Positions 8,579 through 23,500 of a stretch of 64,000 nt of DNA are shown here, one piece after another. Source of the DNA: Chloroflexota bacterium. Lineage in GTDB: Bacteria > Chloroflexota > Anaerolineae > Aggregatilineales > Phototrophicaceae. The notes below the pieces were generated by a model. That model worked only from the letters and a program-made list of their open reading frames with translations. It did not search any database and had not been told where the DNA came from. Each line of letters opens with the position of its first letter. Within the stretch, counting starts at the first letter, position 1. The translations under genes and the position numbers were made by a program. Where the stretch lies: assembly GCA_020161935.1 (NCBI GenBank), contig JAIUNI010000002.1, forward strand, positions 434,001-498,000, read 5' to 3'.

Positions 8579-11500
8579 ATGCGACCTCACCTACGGAAGT
8601 ACTTACGTTCGTCATCTTCCCGCTTCATCGTCATCCTTGCAACGCTCCTCAGCCTTCTGACAATCCTGTCAGAAGGTTTTGCCGTTGATGTCACCTCTAT
8701 CGTCCCGCAGTGGCAAGCGCCCACTGGCAGCAGCGGTGCGCCCACCTGCTTGACGACAGATAATGCCTCCACACCGGTTACAGTACGCTACGGCGACGAT
8801 GATTTGACCAACCCGCCGTGTCCGGCAGCCAGCGTGCAGTCAGGTTTCGGGTTCACAGCCGGATCGACCGGTACCTTTACAAACGGCACTCCGTTTATAT
8901 TGGGGCAGCTCACGCATTTTAATAATCAAGTATTTGCATCCAGTTTACTGACGGGTGCGCGTTTAAATTTGACTTTTACTTCAAACACGCCGGTGCTGCC
9001 CCCTATTGATACACAGGTAGCGCTGGATGAAACGGCGAATAATCTTTCCAACTGCCCTTATGGCGATCCACAGCCTTGCGCTGACCGCGTGACCATTACG
9101 CCGGCTGCGGTCGAATTCAACGAAGCCGGGACGGATTACCAGCTCGAAATCCTCGGCATCATTCCGGGCAGCATCGGGACTTGTACATACAACCAAGCAG
9201 ACCTGCGTTTGTCGTTCATCAGCGATGAAAATTCGAACAACTCCGGCTGCTTGTTCGGGCGTGTCACGATAGTATCCGATGCGGTAATGCAAATCGAGAA
9301 AACAACCACCGCGACCGAGTTACAACCCGGCGATGTTGTGGATTACCAAATTGACTATACCTGCGCCAGTACAACCTCGACCTGTAATGGTGTTCAACTG
9401 GTAGACTTCCTACCGGATGAATTGATTTACGTGGGGTCGTCAGGTTCGACACATACCGTTAGCCCCACAGGCTCCTATTCCACTGGTGGTAACACGGTTA
9501 CGTTTAACTTTATTGACCCGCTTCCGGCTGGTTCAACCGGTTACGTTCGGGTTCGCGCCCGCGTGCGAAACGACGGTACGCTGACGAACGGTCAAACGAT
9601 CACGAATACAGGCACATCAACCCAGACTAACGGCCCGACAACCACGAGTTCGGTTAGCTTACCGGTGACAACCACCTCAGACTGGGAAGTCACGAAGGCG
9701 GGTGACGGCGTTGCTTTCGTTAGCACAGAACCACCGATTACCGACATGACGTATAGCGTCGCCATATGCCCGAATGGCAGTAATGTGAACCTGCTCAACG
9801 CGCAAATGGTGGATACACTGCCAGCGGGCGCGGAATTTGTCAGCGCATCCGGCGGCGGGGTTTACAATGCAGGCGCGAACACGGTCACATGGACATTAGG
9901 CGATTTGTCGATTACCAACGGCTGTAACACACAGACGGTTGTCGTACGCTTCCCCCCTCCGACATTTGCTGCTGGTAATTCCGTCCTGAATACCGTTACC
10001 GGTACAGGAACGATTCCCGATGACGGGCCGTTCAACGATACGGCAGATGTTACACGCATATTGCAGACCTTCGTGCCAGCCGCGTCGATTCAAATCAATA
10101 AAAATACAACCCGTACTGATTATGTCGTGGGTGCGGAAGTCGATTACTTCCTGACGACTGGTAACACGGGTAACACCAATCTGTACAACATGGTGATGAC
10201 CGATGATTTGCCGGATGCTTTCCGTACAACCGAAGTTCAAACGGGATCATCCGCTTTCCCAATGGTCGTCGAATACGCCATCAACGGCAGCAGCACCTAT
10301 ACCACATGGGCGAATGTGCCTGCGGGCAGCAACTCGACCTTAGGCGTTTCGGCTCTCGGATTGCAGCCAACCGATTGGATTACCAGCATCCGCTGGCGGT
10401 TCAACCCCGGCGTGGGTACACCTCCCGGTTGGACTATGGGAAGCAGGGCCCGCATCACTGGAACAATCACCAGCCCCGACCGCAACGGTGTCGCGATTGT
10501 GGAGGCTGACCAGATTAACAACAATGCCCGCCTTGACTGGGAATATCTACCCGGCGGCGTGGGGGATTGCAGCAGCCCCGGCGCACAATGCGGCAGTGGA
10601 ACGGACGGAGCAACGATTGATGTCGTGCCGATCCCCGTACCTGTTTTTGACAAGGTAAGCGGTGGCGGTGTTAGCGCATCTCAGCGTTTCATTATCGGGC
10701 AGCAGGTCGGCTACTTTGACCTCACAGTCGATAACAATACCGGTATTGGGGTTGATAACTTCGTCCTGACGGATAGTATTCCGGCGGCATTTAATGTCAC
10801 CTCGGTCAATGTGGGTAATTACAACGAATATACCAACGCCATCAACCTGCGTTACCAAGCGAGTGACAATCCCGGTGTGTGGGTGACGTGGCCGGGTTCG
10901 CCATTTGCGGAAGGCACGACAGTCAACACCTCCGCCCTCGGCTTACCGGCTGGCATTTATATCTCGCGTTTGGAATTCAACTACGGCTCGATTCCGATGA
11001 ATTTCGAGGGCTACGCCCGAATTATGGGCGAGACGCTGGAGACTGACCGCGATGGCGCAACGGTCGCGGATGGCGATAATATGGTCAACAACGCCAGCAT
11101 GGACTGGGAATTTATGGGGGTGCCGAATAACCGAACCGACAGCACCACCAATCCTATTCATGGACCAACGGTCACTCCGGCGGCGGCGAAATCAACCACG
11201 ACGAACGGCCCTTATATCCCGACTTCCGCAGTCGGCTTCCGGCTAACGTTCGGCGCAGGTGGGGATTCGCCAAGTAATGTGCTGAATAATCCGGTCGTGG
11301 CAGATTTGCTGCCCGCCAATGTGAATTATGTGAGCTACACCTACAACGCCAACGGCACGGGTTTGGCCGCGCCAACCTTCGAGCAAATCGCGGATTACAA
11401 CGGCACAGGCCGTACTCTGGTGCGGTGGCGCTTCACCGGAACCCTAACACGTGGGCAAACGGCCTTCATTGATCTGAACACTACGCTTTCCGCAGGGACA

Positions 11501-14500
11501 CCCAGCGGCAGCCTTGCCAACACGTTCGCGGTTATTGTTGACGATATGCCCACCAACGGCGGCACGCCTGATGCACAGGACTTGGACGGCGATGGGCAAA
11601 CGACCGATACTATTATCACCGCGACCACATCCATACCGGTCGAACAACTCATCGGCCTTGATTCGCAGAAGCGTGTCAGAGGCCAGTTGGATACCGCTTA
11701 CTCGGTATTCCCCAGCTACGGGCACACTGTCCCCAACGGCAGCGTCGATTACCGGCTGACGATCATTAATCGCGGTAATATTCCGGTCAATAACGTGCGC
11801 GTGATTGATATTCTGCCCTTTGTCGGTGATACGGGTGTACAAGATACCCGACCGCGTAATTCAGCGTGGCGGCCTGTTTTGACTGGCCCGGTCACACCGC
11901 AATCGGGCGTGACGATCTATTATTCGACGGCCACTAATCCCTGCCGTCCGCAAATTATTCCCTCTGGTCCGGCGGGTTGTACATCACCAAATTGGTCACT
12001 GGTACCGCCCGCAAATTTGGACACCGTGCGTTCGCTGCGCTTCGACTTCGCGGGGACGATGGCACCGGGACAATCATTCACCTTTAATTGGTCGATGCGT
12101 GCGCCCGCGACCGCCGTAGACGAGTCGATTGCGTGGAACTCGTTCGCGTTTACCTCCACCAACGCCATCACCGGTGTGCCGCTGCGTCCGGCGGAACCGA
12201 ACAAGGTCGGTATCATACTGGATACGACACCACTGACCTCGTTGATTACGCTTAAGAAGTACACCAACACCGAGGATGCTGACCTCGCGCCCGGCCCGTA
12301 CATTCCGCTAAACGGCACGGTCACATGGCGTTACGACGTGACGAATATCGGTCAAACTCGGTTGGGTAATGTAACGCTGACGGATAATGTGGAAGGGACG
12401 ATCACCTGCCCACAGGCGACCCTTGAACCCAACGAATCGATGACGTGTACGCTGGTCAGCCCGAACCCCCCGCAAATTGGGCAGTACGCGAACACGGCGA
12501 ACGTTATCGGTACAGCGATTGACGCGGGTGGCACGCCGATTGATGGCGACCCCGTAGCGCCGGGGACGCAGTTGGTGCAGCCAACCTCGACCGATCCGAG
12601 CCACTATTACGGTTACGACCCGCTGACGGCGAGCATCGGAGATTACACTTGGATTGACCTCGACTATAACGGTCAGCAGGATGTTGGTGAGCCACCGCTG
12701 GGTGGTGTCACAGTGCGGCTGCTGGACTCCAGCGGCAATCCAGTGGATGACCCGTCACAGGCGGGAATTCAGGATTATGTCACCACAACGGATGCGAACG
12801 GGTTCTACAATTTCGTGAACCTTCCGGCAGGGAATTACATCGTTGAATTCGAAATTCCGTCGGCCTATTCGCTGACACTGCCCAACGTCGCCCCGGACGC
12901 GACGGATAGTGATGCCAACATCACCACCGGACGCACCGGTGTTATCCCGCTGGCGGTGGACGAACACAACACGACTGTGGATGCGGGGTATATCGCTTAT
13001 GCTTCGCTGGGCGACCGCATTTGGATGGATACCAACGGTAACGGCATTCAGGATGCCGCCGAAACCGCGACACCTGCCCTTTTGGAAGGGTTGCAAGTCC
13101 TGCTGCTGGACAGCACCGGAACCACGACCATTGCGACAACCTACACCGATGCTGGTGGTAACTACCTTTTCGATAATCTGCTGCCGGGTGACTACATCGT
13201 CCAATTCCCGCTGCCGCCGACCGGTTACGTCTGGACAGCACTCAACGCTGCCGGAAGCACAGCTACGAATGACAGTGACGTTATCCTTGCCACCCGCCGC
13301 ACAGTTACGACGAGTTTGCAGGCCGACGAAAACGACCCATCGTGGGATGCTGGCCTCGTCACACTGGCGAACATCGGTAACTTCGTTTGGTCGGACACCA
13401 ACTTTAACGGGCGGCAAGACGCGGGTGAACCGGGTGTCGCCGGTGTAACCGTACGCCTGCTGAACAGCAGCGGTACACAAGCAACTGACGACAATGGCGT
13501 ACCGATCCCGGATACGACGACCAACGCCAGCGGTGCTTACAGCTTTACGAACCTGCGTCCGCAGCAGTATGCGGTTCGCTTTACACTGCCCACAGGCTAC
13601 ATCTTTACCACGCAAGACGCAGCAGGCTCGACCGACGCGAACGATAGCGACGCGGTTGAAAGCGGCGTGAACATCGGGCAGACCATCGTCACAACCCTCG
13701 ACCCCAGCGAAACCGATAACACATGGGATGCGGGGTTGATTCAACTCGCCAGCCTCGGTAACTTCGTCTGGCAGGATACCAACAATAACGGTCAGCAGGA
13801 TGGGGGTGAACCGGGTGTGGCGGGTGCCATCGTCACACTGCTGGACAGCACAGGTACGCCGGTTACGACCGACGCACTCGGCAACGCGATTACGCCGATC
13901 ACGACTCCGGCTAGCGGCGCGTACAGCTTCACCAACCTCGATCCCCGTATCAGCTATATCGTACAGTTCGAGCGTCCGGCGAATTATGTCTTCGCCACTC
14001 CGAACACAGGCGCGGACGCGACCGACAGTGACGCGGTAGTTTCGAACTTGCTGCCCGTAAGAATCGCCCATACGGGAACGATTACGCTTACTGCGGGACA
14101 AAACGATACCACGATTGATGCGGGTCTGGTTCAGGCCGCTTCGATTGGCAACTATGTCTTCTATGACAATAACAACAATGGTCAGCAGGATGCGGGAGAC
14201 GCGCCAGTCCAAGGTGTGACCGTCCGCTTGCTGAATGCTGCGGGCAACCAAGCAACCGACGAACAAGGTACGCTGATCCCTGATCTCGTCACGGATGCAA
14301 ACGGCCTTTACCAATTCACAAACTTGATCCCCGGTACCTACTCACTGTATTTCTCGACCCTACCGGCAACCTACACCTTCGCACAACGGGATATTGGCTC
14401 GGATGTGACTGACAGTGACCCGAACCGTTTCACAGGCCGAACGATTACCACCGTACTTGCCCCAAATGAAACGGATCTCACATGGGATACAGGGTTGGTC

Positions 14501-17500
14501 GTGGCTGCGGCATTGGGCGATTTCGTGTGGATTGATACGAACGCCAACGGTCAACAGGACGGCGGCGAAGCAGGGTTAGCCGGTGTGACCGTCCGCCTGC
14601 TCGACGGCAGCAATAACCCGATTGATAACCCGAATACCGCAGCCCTCAACGATGCTTACACCGCAACAACTGATGTCAACGGTAACTACAGCTTCGTCGG
14701 CCTGCCGCCGAACCTCACCTACCGCGTCCGCTTCGACCGACCGGCAGGCTATGTCTTTACGGCTGCCAACACGGGCGCGGACGCAACCGACAGCGATGGT
14801 GTGTTGAACGGTCAAACGAATGTAGCAACCGTCACCACAAACAACATCACAACCTTAACCCCCGGCACGACCGACAACACTTGGGATCAAGGGGTGCTGC
14901 TGCCATCGGCGCTGGGCGATTATGTCTGGCGTGATAACAACGATGATGGCTTGCAAACCGGCGGTGAACCTGCGATTAGCGGCGTAACCGTGCGGTTGCT
15001 CGACAGCGCAGGAGCAGCGGTCGATGATCCCAACACGAACGGCACACAGGCTTACACCGCCACGACGAATGCCAGCGGCTTATACAGCTTCACCAACCTC
15101 TATCCGGGTACGTACATCGTTGAGTTCGTCACGCCAACTGGCTACAAGCGGGCAGATTACTTCGTCGGCGGCGGAACAAACGCGGCGACCGACAGCGACA
15201 TGCAGACAGCGGGTGTCAGCGCGGGGCGCACACCGACGATCACGCTGCCCTACAATACAACCGACAACACATGGGACGCGGGTTTCGTGCCGCTGGCGAC
15301 CATTGGCAACTTCGTCTGGCGCGATAACGACAATGACGGTGTTCAGGATGTGGGTGAACCGGGTGTGGCCGGTGCAACCGTCACACTGTTGGACAGCACC
15401 GGCACAGCAGTGACGACAGACGGCATGGGGAACGCCATCAGCCCGATTGTCACCACTGGCACGGGCGCGTACAGTTTCACCAACCTTGACCCCGATATTG
15501 ACTATATTGTGCAGTTCACGCTGCCTACACCAGCAGCGGGGCAAGCTGGTTACAAGTTCAGCCCACAAGATGTTGGCGCGGATACCACCGACAGCGACGC
15601 GGATACCACCACCGGACGCACAGCGGTTATCCCTCTCAATCCGGGGCAAACCGATAACGACCGTGATGCGGGTTTGACACCGCTGGCGCAGTTGGGTAAC
15701 TACGTCTGGAATGACTTGAACGGCGATGGTGTACAAGGTGGCGCGGGTGAACTGGGTATCAATAATGTGACGGTCGAGTTGTTCCTGTCGAGCAACCTTG
15801 TCACGCCTATCGCCACAACTACGACGGGCAACAACCCGGTTGGCGGCGCGGCAGGCTACTACCAGTTCCTAAACCTCGACGCGGGAACGTACGCCGTCCG
15901 GTTTACCCTGCCATCGGGTTATGTCTTTACGCGGCAAGACGCGGCAGCGGCCACCGACGCGACCGACAGTGATGCGAATCGCTTCACCGGTTTCACCGGA
16001 AGCTATACCCTAGCATGGGGTGGTTCGAACCAAACCATTGATGCAGGTATCGTCCAACCCGCGAGCCTCGGCGACTACGTGTGGTATGACACAGATGACG
16101 ACGGTATTCAGGACGTAACGGAAGTCGGGCAGAACGGCGTGGTCGTCCGCTTGTTGGATGCAGCCAATAACCCGATTGATGACCCGAACACGCCCGCCGT
16201 CAATGATGCTTATGTGCTGACGACTGCGAATAATCCGGTGGGCGGCGCACCCGGCTACTATGTATTCCAAAACCTGCTGCCGGGGGATTACCGTGTGCAG
16301 TTTGACCTGCCAGCCAGCACCTTACCACAACCCAGCGTGGACTATGTTCTGGCACGGCAAAATCAGGGTGGTGATGATGCGCTGGACAGTGACCCTGATC
16401 GCGCGACAGGCATCACCGCGACCATCAACCTGAGCGCCAATGAAAATGACATGACCAACGACGCGGGTATCCTGCTGCGTGGCGCGAACCTCGGCAACCG
16501 TGTATGGATCGACCTCAACAACAACGGTATTCAGGACGGTGGCGAAGTCGGCTTGAACGGTGTAACGGTTACGCTGCTGAACGGCTCCGGCGGCACGGAT
16601 ATTGATCCAATCACCCCCGGCACACAGACACTCAGCACCGTAACGGCATTCGATGCGACGGTTGGCAATGGCTACTACCAATTCACCGAACTGGTACCCG
16701 GCACTTATATCGTCCAAGTCACACTGCCTGCTGGATACCAGTTCAGCCCGCAGAATCAGGGTGGGGATGATACGGTTGATAGTGATGTTAACCTGACCAC
16801 CGGGCGTACCGCTGTCATCACCGTCGCCCAAGACGGAGACGACCAGACATGGGATGCGGGTGTCGTGCCGCTGGCGAGCATCGGTGATTATGTCTGGCGC
16901 GATAACAATAACGACGGCTTACAAACGGTGGGCGAACCTGCTCTGGCGGGTGTCGTTGTCCGGCTGCTGGATACCGCCAACAATCCGGTCGATAACCCGA
17001 ATGTCGCGGGCTTCCAAGCCTACACATACACCACTGTGGCGGACGGCGCGTATCTGTTCAACAACCTGCCGCCAGATGTTTCGTATGTGGTGCAGTTCGA
17101 CTTACCTGCTACCGGTTACCGCCGCTCGCCTGTTGATGCGAATGGCAACACCAACGACGCGACCGACAGCGACGCGAACCTGACCACAGGCCGCAGCCCG
17201 GCGACACTGCTTTCGCCGAATGAGTTTGATAACACGGTGGATGCAGGCTTCGTGCCGCTGGCAACCATCGGCGACTATGTATGGATCGACACCGACGGCG
17301 ACGGTGTACAGGATGCGGGCGAAGTCGGCTTGAACGGCGTGACGGTGAACCTGTACGACGCGGCAAACCTCAGCACGATCCTGCGTACCACCACCACCGC
17401 CAACAATCCAGTCGGCGGCGCACCCGGTTACTACCAGTTCTCGAACCTCGATGCGGGTAGCTACGTGGTCGAGTTTGTCCAACCGGTAGGGTACATTTTC

Positions 17501-20500
17501 ACCAACCCGAACATCAACAGCGCGGCCACAACCCCGGCCTCAACCGACGCGAACGACAGCGATGCCGACCGTTACACAGGGCGCACTGGCACTTACGTCC
17601 TGAACTGGGGCGACAGTGTTCAAACCGTAGACGCAGGTGTCCTGCAACCAGCGGCGCTCGGCAACTACGTCTGGGTGGATACCAATGACAACGGTGTTCA
17701 GGACGGCGGCGAGCTTGGCTTGGACGGCGTGACTGTTCACCTGCTCGATAGCGCGGGTAATCCCGTTGATAACCCGAATACGGCTGCGGTCGGTGATGCA
17801 TATACCGTCACCACAGCGGGCGGCGGGGCGTATGCCTTCACCGGCTTGCTGCCCGGCACCTACTCGGTACAGTTCGACCTGCCGAATGCGACTTACGTGT
17901 TCGCACGGCAGGATGCGGCAGCCGCGACCGACGCGACCGACAGCGACGCGAACCGCACCACCGGACGCACCGGTAACTATACGCTGATCGCCAACCAGAC
18001 CGACAACACGGTTGACGCGGGTATGCTGCTGCGGGCAAGCCTCGGCGACTACGTATGGATTGATACGGATGGCGACGGTGTTCAGGATGGCGGCGAAACC
18101 GGTGTCCAGAACGTGACCGTCACCCTCTACGACGGTACCGGCGCACAGGTCGATAACCCGAACACGCCAGCGGTGGACACCTATGTCGTCCAGACCGATG
18201 TGAACGGCGCGTATCTCTTCAACAACCTCATCCCCGGCGACTACTATTTGGTCTTTACCCTGCCCTCCGGCTACATCTTCACACGGCAGGACGCAGCCGC
18301 CGCGACCGACGCGACCGACAGCGACGCGAATCGCTTCAATGGACGCACGATTACGACGGCGCTGATCTCCGGCGAGAATGATCTGACGTGGGACGCGGGT
18401 ATTTTGCAACCAGCGGCGCTCGGCAACTACGTGTGGGTGGATACCAATGACAACGGTGTTCAGGACGGTGGCGAGCTTGGCTTGGACGGCGTGACCGTTC
18501 ACCTGCTCGACAACGCGGGTAATCCCGTTGATAACCCGAATACGGCTGCGGTCGGTGATGCATATACCGTCACCACAGCGGGCGGCGGGGCATATGCCTT
18601 CACTGGCCTGTTCCCCGGCGTGTACGCGGTACAGTTCGACCTGCCCAACACGACCTACGCTTTCGCACGGCAGGATGCGGCAGCCGCCACCGACGCGACC
18701 GACAGCGATGCCGACCGCACCACCGGACGCACCGGTAACTATACGCTCATCGCCAACCAGACCGACAACACAGTTGACGCGGGTGTCCTCGCACGCGCCA
18801 GCCTCGGCGACTTCGTGTGGAACGATGTCAACGGCAACGGTGTTCAGGATGGCGCTGAAACCGGTGTCCAGAACGTAACTGTCACCCTCTACGACGGCAC
18901 GGGCGCACAGGTCGATAATCCGAACACGCCAGCGGTGGACACCTATGTCGTCCAGACCGATGTGAACGGCGCGTATCTCTTCAACAACCTCATCCCCGGC
19001 GACTACTATGTCGTGTTCACTCTGCCCTCCGGCTACATCTTCACACGGCAGGACGCAGCCGCTGCGACCGACCTGACCGACAGTGATGCCGACCGCTTCA
19101 ACGGACGCACGATTACGACGGCGCTAATCTCCGGCGAGAATGACTTGACGTGGGACGCGGGTATCCTGCAACCCGCCGCACTCGGCAACTACGTCTGGGT
19201 GGACACCAACGACAACGGTGTTCAGGACGGCGGCGAGCTTGGCTTGGACGGCGTGACTGTTCACCTGCTCGACAACGCGGGTAATCCCGTTGATAACCCG
19301 AACACGGCTGCGGTCGGTGATGCATATACCGTCACCACAGCGGGCGGCGGGGCGTATGCCTTCACTGGCTTGTTCCCCGGCGTGTACGCGGTGGAGTTCG
19401 TCCTGCCCGGCGCAACCGATGTGTTCGCGCGGCAGAACCAAGGCGGCGACGACACACTTGACAGCGATGCCGACCGCACCACCGGACGCACCGGTAACTA
19501 TACGCTGATCGCCAACCAGACCGACAACACGGTTGACGCGGGTGTCCTCGCACGCGCCAGCCTCGGTGACTTCGTGTGGAACGATGTCAACGGCAACGGT
19601 GTTCAGGACGGCGGCGAAACCGGTGTCCAGAACGTGACCGTCACCCTCTACGACGGTACCGGCGCACAGGTCGATAACCCGAACACGCCAGCAGCGGATA
19701 CCTATGTCGTCCAGACCGATGTGAACGGCGCGTATCTCTTCAACAACCTGATCCCCGGCGACTACTATGTCGTGTTCACCCTGCCCTCCGGCTACATCTT
19801 CACACGGCAGGACGCAGCCGCCGCGACCGACGCGACCGACAGTGATGCTGACCGCTTCAACGGTCGCACGATTACGACGGCGCTGATCTCCGGCGAGAAT
19901 GACCTGACATGGGATGCAGGTATCTTGCAACCAGCGGCGCTCGGCAACTTTGTCTGGATCGACACCAACGACAACGGTGTTCAGGACAGCGGTGAAACCG
20001 GCCTCGCGGGTGTCACCGTGCGGCTGTTGGATAATGCTGGCAACCCCGTCAATGACCCGAACAATCCAGTCGCGACACCCTATGTCGTCACCACCGATGT
20101 CAATGGGGCGTATGCCTTCACCGGCCTGCTCCCCGGTGACTACGCGGTACAGTTCGACCTGCCATCGGCGGACTACGTGTTCGCACGGCAGGCTGCGGCA
20201 GCCGCGACCGACGCAACCGACAGCGACGCGAACCGCACCACCGGACGCACCGGTAACTATACGCTGATCGCCAACCAGACCGATAACACAGTCGATGCGG
20301 GTATGATGCAGCGGGCGAGCATCGGTAACTTCGTGTGGCTGGACATGAATGACAACGGCATTCAGGACAGCGCCGAAACCGGCCTCGCGGGTGTCACCGT
20401 CAACCTGACCGATGAAAACGCTGTGATGACGACCACCACCACCCTGTTCGACGGCTCGTACCTGTTCGACAACCTCGTACCGGGGAACTACAGTCTGCAA

Positions 20501-23500
20501 TTCGTCTTACCGTCGAACCAGTACGAGTTCAGCGACCTCAATCAGGGCAGCGACCCTGCGCTCGACAGTGACGCGAACATCACCACCGGCAGCACGGTTA
20601 TCACCCACCTGACCTCCAACGAGGATGATATGACGTGGGACGCGGGTATTGTTCCGCTTGCCAGCATCGGCGACCGTGTGTGGATCGACATCAACAATAA
20701 CGGTGTTCAGGATGGCGGCGAGGCCGATTACGTCGGCGCGACCGTGAACCTGCTCAACAGCAGCGGCACGGTCATCGCGACCACCACCACTAACGCCACC
20801 GGTAACTATCTGTTCGACCGCCTGTCACCCGGTCAGTACGCTGTCCAGGTGGTGCTGCCGACTGGCTACCAGTTCAGCCCGCAGGATGTGGGCGGCGCGG
20901 ACGCTTCGGACAGTGACGTGAACACCACAACCGGACGTACCATCACGACAACCCTCATCCCCGGCGAAAACGATTTAAGCTGGGACGCGGGCTTGGTTCC
21001 GCTGGTGAGCATCGGCAACTATGTCTGGGTCGATATGAATAACGACGGCGTACAAGATGGCGCGGAAACGGGTGCAAGCGGTGTCACCGTCAACCTGCTC
21101 AACAGCGCGGGAACGATCATCGCGACGACCACCACCAACGCCACCGGTAACTATCTGTTCAACAACCTGCCGCCCGACGACTACCGCGTCGAGTTTGTAC
21201 TGCCCGCTGGCTACCAGTTCAGCCCGCCAGACGCAGGAGGCGACGACAGCCTCGACAGCGACGCGAACCCGACCACCGGACGCACCATCCTTGTGAACCT
21301 GCCCCCCGGCACGAACGACCTCTCGCGTGATGCGGGTATCGTCCCGCTGACCAGCATCGGTAACTTCGTCTGGCGCGACAACAACGGTGACGGTATTCAG
21401 GACGCGGGTGAACCGGGCATCGCGGGGATTACCGTCCAGTTGCACGGTGGGCCGACGGTCTTAACCACGACCACCGATGTGAATGGTAACTACCTGTTCA
21501 ATCTGCTGCCGCCGGGGAACTACTACATCGAAGTCGTCGTCCCGAATGACTACGCGGTTAGCCCGTTGAATGCGGGTGGTGACACGGCGCTCGACAACGA
21601 CATTGACCCGGCCACCAACCGCAGCGTGACCACCACCCTCATCCCTGACGAAGACGATATGACATGGGATGTCGGCTTGGCTCCGCTGGCGAACATCGGC
21701 GACCGTGTATGGGTGGACGCTAACGCGGATGGTATTCAGGATGCGGGTGAGAACGGCTTGGCGGGTATCACCGTCAATCTGCTGGACGCGGGTGGCAACC
21801 TGCTGGAAACCACCACGACCGACACGAACGGCTTGTACCTGTTCGATAACCTGCGTCCCGGTGATTACATCATCGAGGTTATCCTGCCCGCCGACTCGAC
21901 GTTCAGCCCGATGGACGCGGCAGCAGCGACGGATGCAACCGACAGCGACGTTGACCCCACGACCGGACGCACCATCGCCGTCAACCTCGGCTACGGTGAA
22001 ATCGACCTGACGTGGGATGCGGGTATTGTCCCGTTGGGGAGCATTGGTGATTACGTGTGGAACGACACCAACGCCAACGGTATCCAGGACGCAGGTGAAG
22101 CTGGCATTCCGAACGTCACCGTCAACCTGACCGACAGCAATGGTGTGACAATCTCCGTCGTGACCGACAGCACAGGCCACTACCTGTTCACCGACCTGCT
22201 GGCGGACAGCTACACCATCACCGTTGACACGACTACCCTGCCAGCGGGCATGGGACAAACCTACGACCTGAATGGTACGCTCGACCACAGCGCCACCTAC
22301 ACGCTGGGCATCGGTGAAGACGTGCTGACGGTTGACTTCGGATACGTGCTGCTTGGCTCTATCGGCGACACCATCTGGGTTGATAACAATCGCAACGGCA
22401 TTCAGGATGGCAGTGAACCCGGCATCCCGAATGTGACGGTGACGCTGGTTCTGCCGGACGGCTCAACCCTGACCACCACGACCGATGCCAACGGCAACTA
22501 CAGCTTCACCGATTTGTATCCCGGTGATTACCGTGTGGTTGTTGACCTGTCCACCATTCCCTCAACGCTGCTGCCCGTCTTTGATCCCGACGGCACCTTC
22601 GACGGTTGGACGGATGTCACACTGAGCGCGGGCGAGCAGCACATCACGGCTGACTTCGGCTACGCGCCGCCCATTCCGCCCGGTCCGGCCTTAACACCGA
22701 CACCGGTGCCGACCGCCGACACCAGCGGGCTGTCACAGGGGGTGGGCGTGTGTACACGCGGCTGCGTCGATTGGCAGTTGTATCACTCCAACCAGACCGG
22801 CGATTGGGAAATCTTCCGCCTCGACAAAACGGGTGATTTGGACTCGCCAAGCATCAGCACCAACCTGTCGCAGGGTGAAGACGCGGAAGATATGGCACCG
22901 ACCCGTTCGCCTAACGCCGAATGGATCGTGTTCTCCAGCAACCGCGATGGCAACTGGGAACTGTATCTGGCCTCGACTGACGGTGATCGCAGCAAGACAC
23001 GGCGCTTGACCTACAACACCTTCGCCCATGACACCGATCCGGTTTGGGGGCCGAACAACTACGTGGTGTACGAAACCACCCGCGACGGCAACTGGGAACT
23101 CTACCTGCTCGATATGACGACTGGCCGCGAAAGCCGCCTGACCAATAACGCGGCGAGCGACATCAATGCCTACTGGTCATCGGATGGGAAGAGCCTGTTG
23201 TTCCAGAGCGACCGCAGCGGCCTGTGGCAGATTTATCGCTATGATCTGGCGACAGGGCAAATCACCCGCCTGAGCGACGGCACCGCCAACGATGTCGATC
23301 CGCAGTACAGCAACAACGACGGTCGTATCGCCTTCCGGTCATACCGCGATGGCGCAAAGAGTACGCTCTACCTCATGAACAGCGACGGCAGCGGCCTCAA
23401 GCGCATCAGCGATGTGGATGGCGACGCGACCAACCAGTCGTGGTCAACCAACGACAGTTTGATTGCCTACCAATCCGACCTCGACGGCGATCTCGACATC

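Noticed and set aside
12755-14314. 519-codon open frame antisense to the giant gene
   Set aside because: It is the mirror of the SdrD_B repeats: GC-rich codons remove stop codons on the other strand. Its translation has no recognisable domain and ends without a ribosome site.
19124-20500. 458-codon antisense frame in the 762-bp repeat zone
   Set aside because: It follows the same repeat periodicity as the sense gene and has no family features.
12629-22671. CRISPR-like regular repeats
   Set aside because: The period is about 372 bp, all units are in one coding frame and no spacer-like unique segments or cas genes exist.
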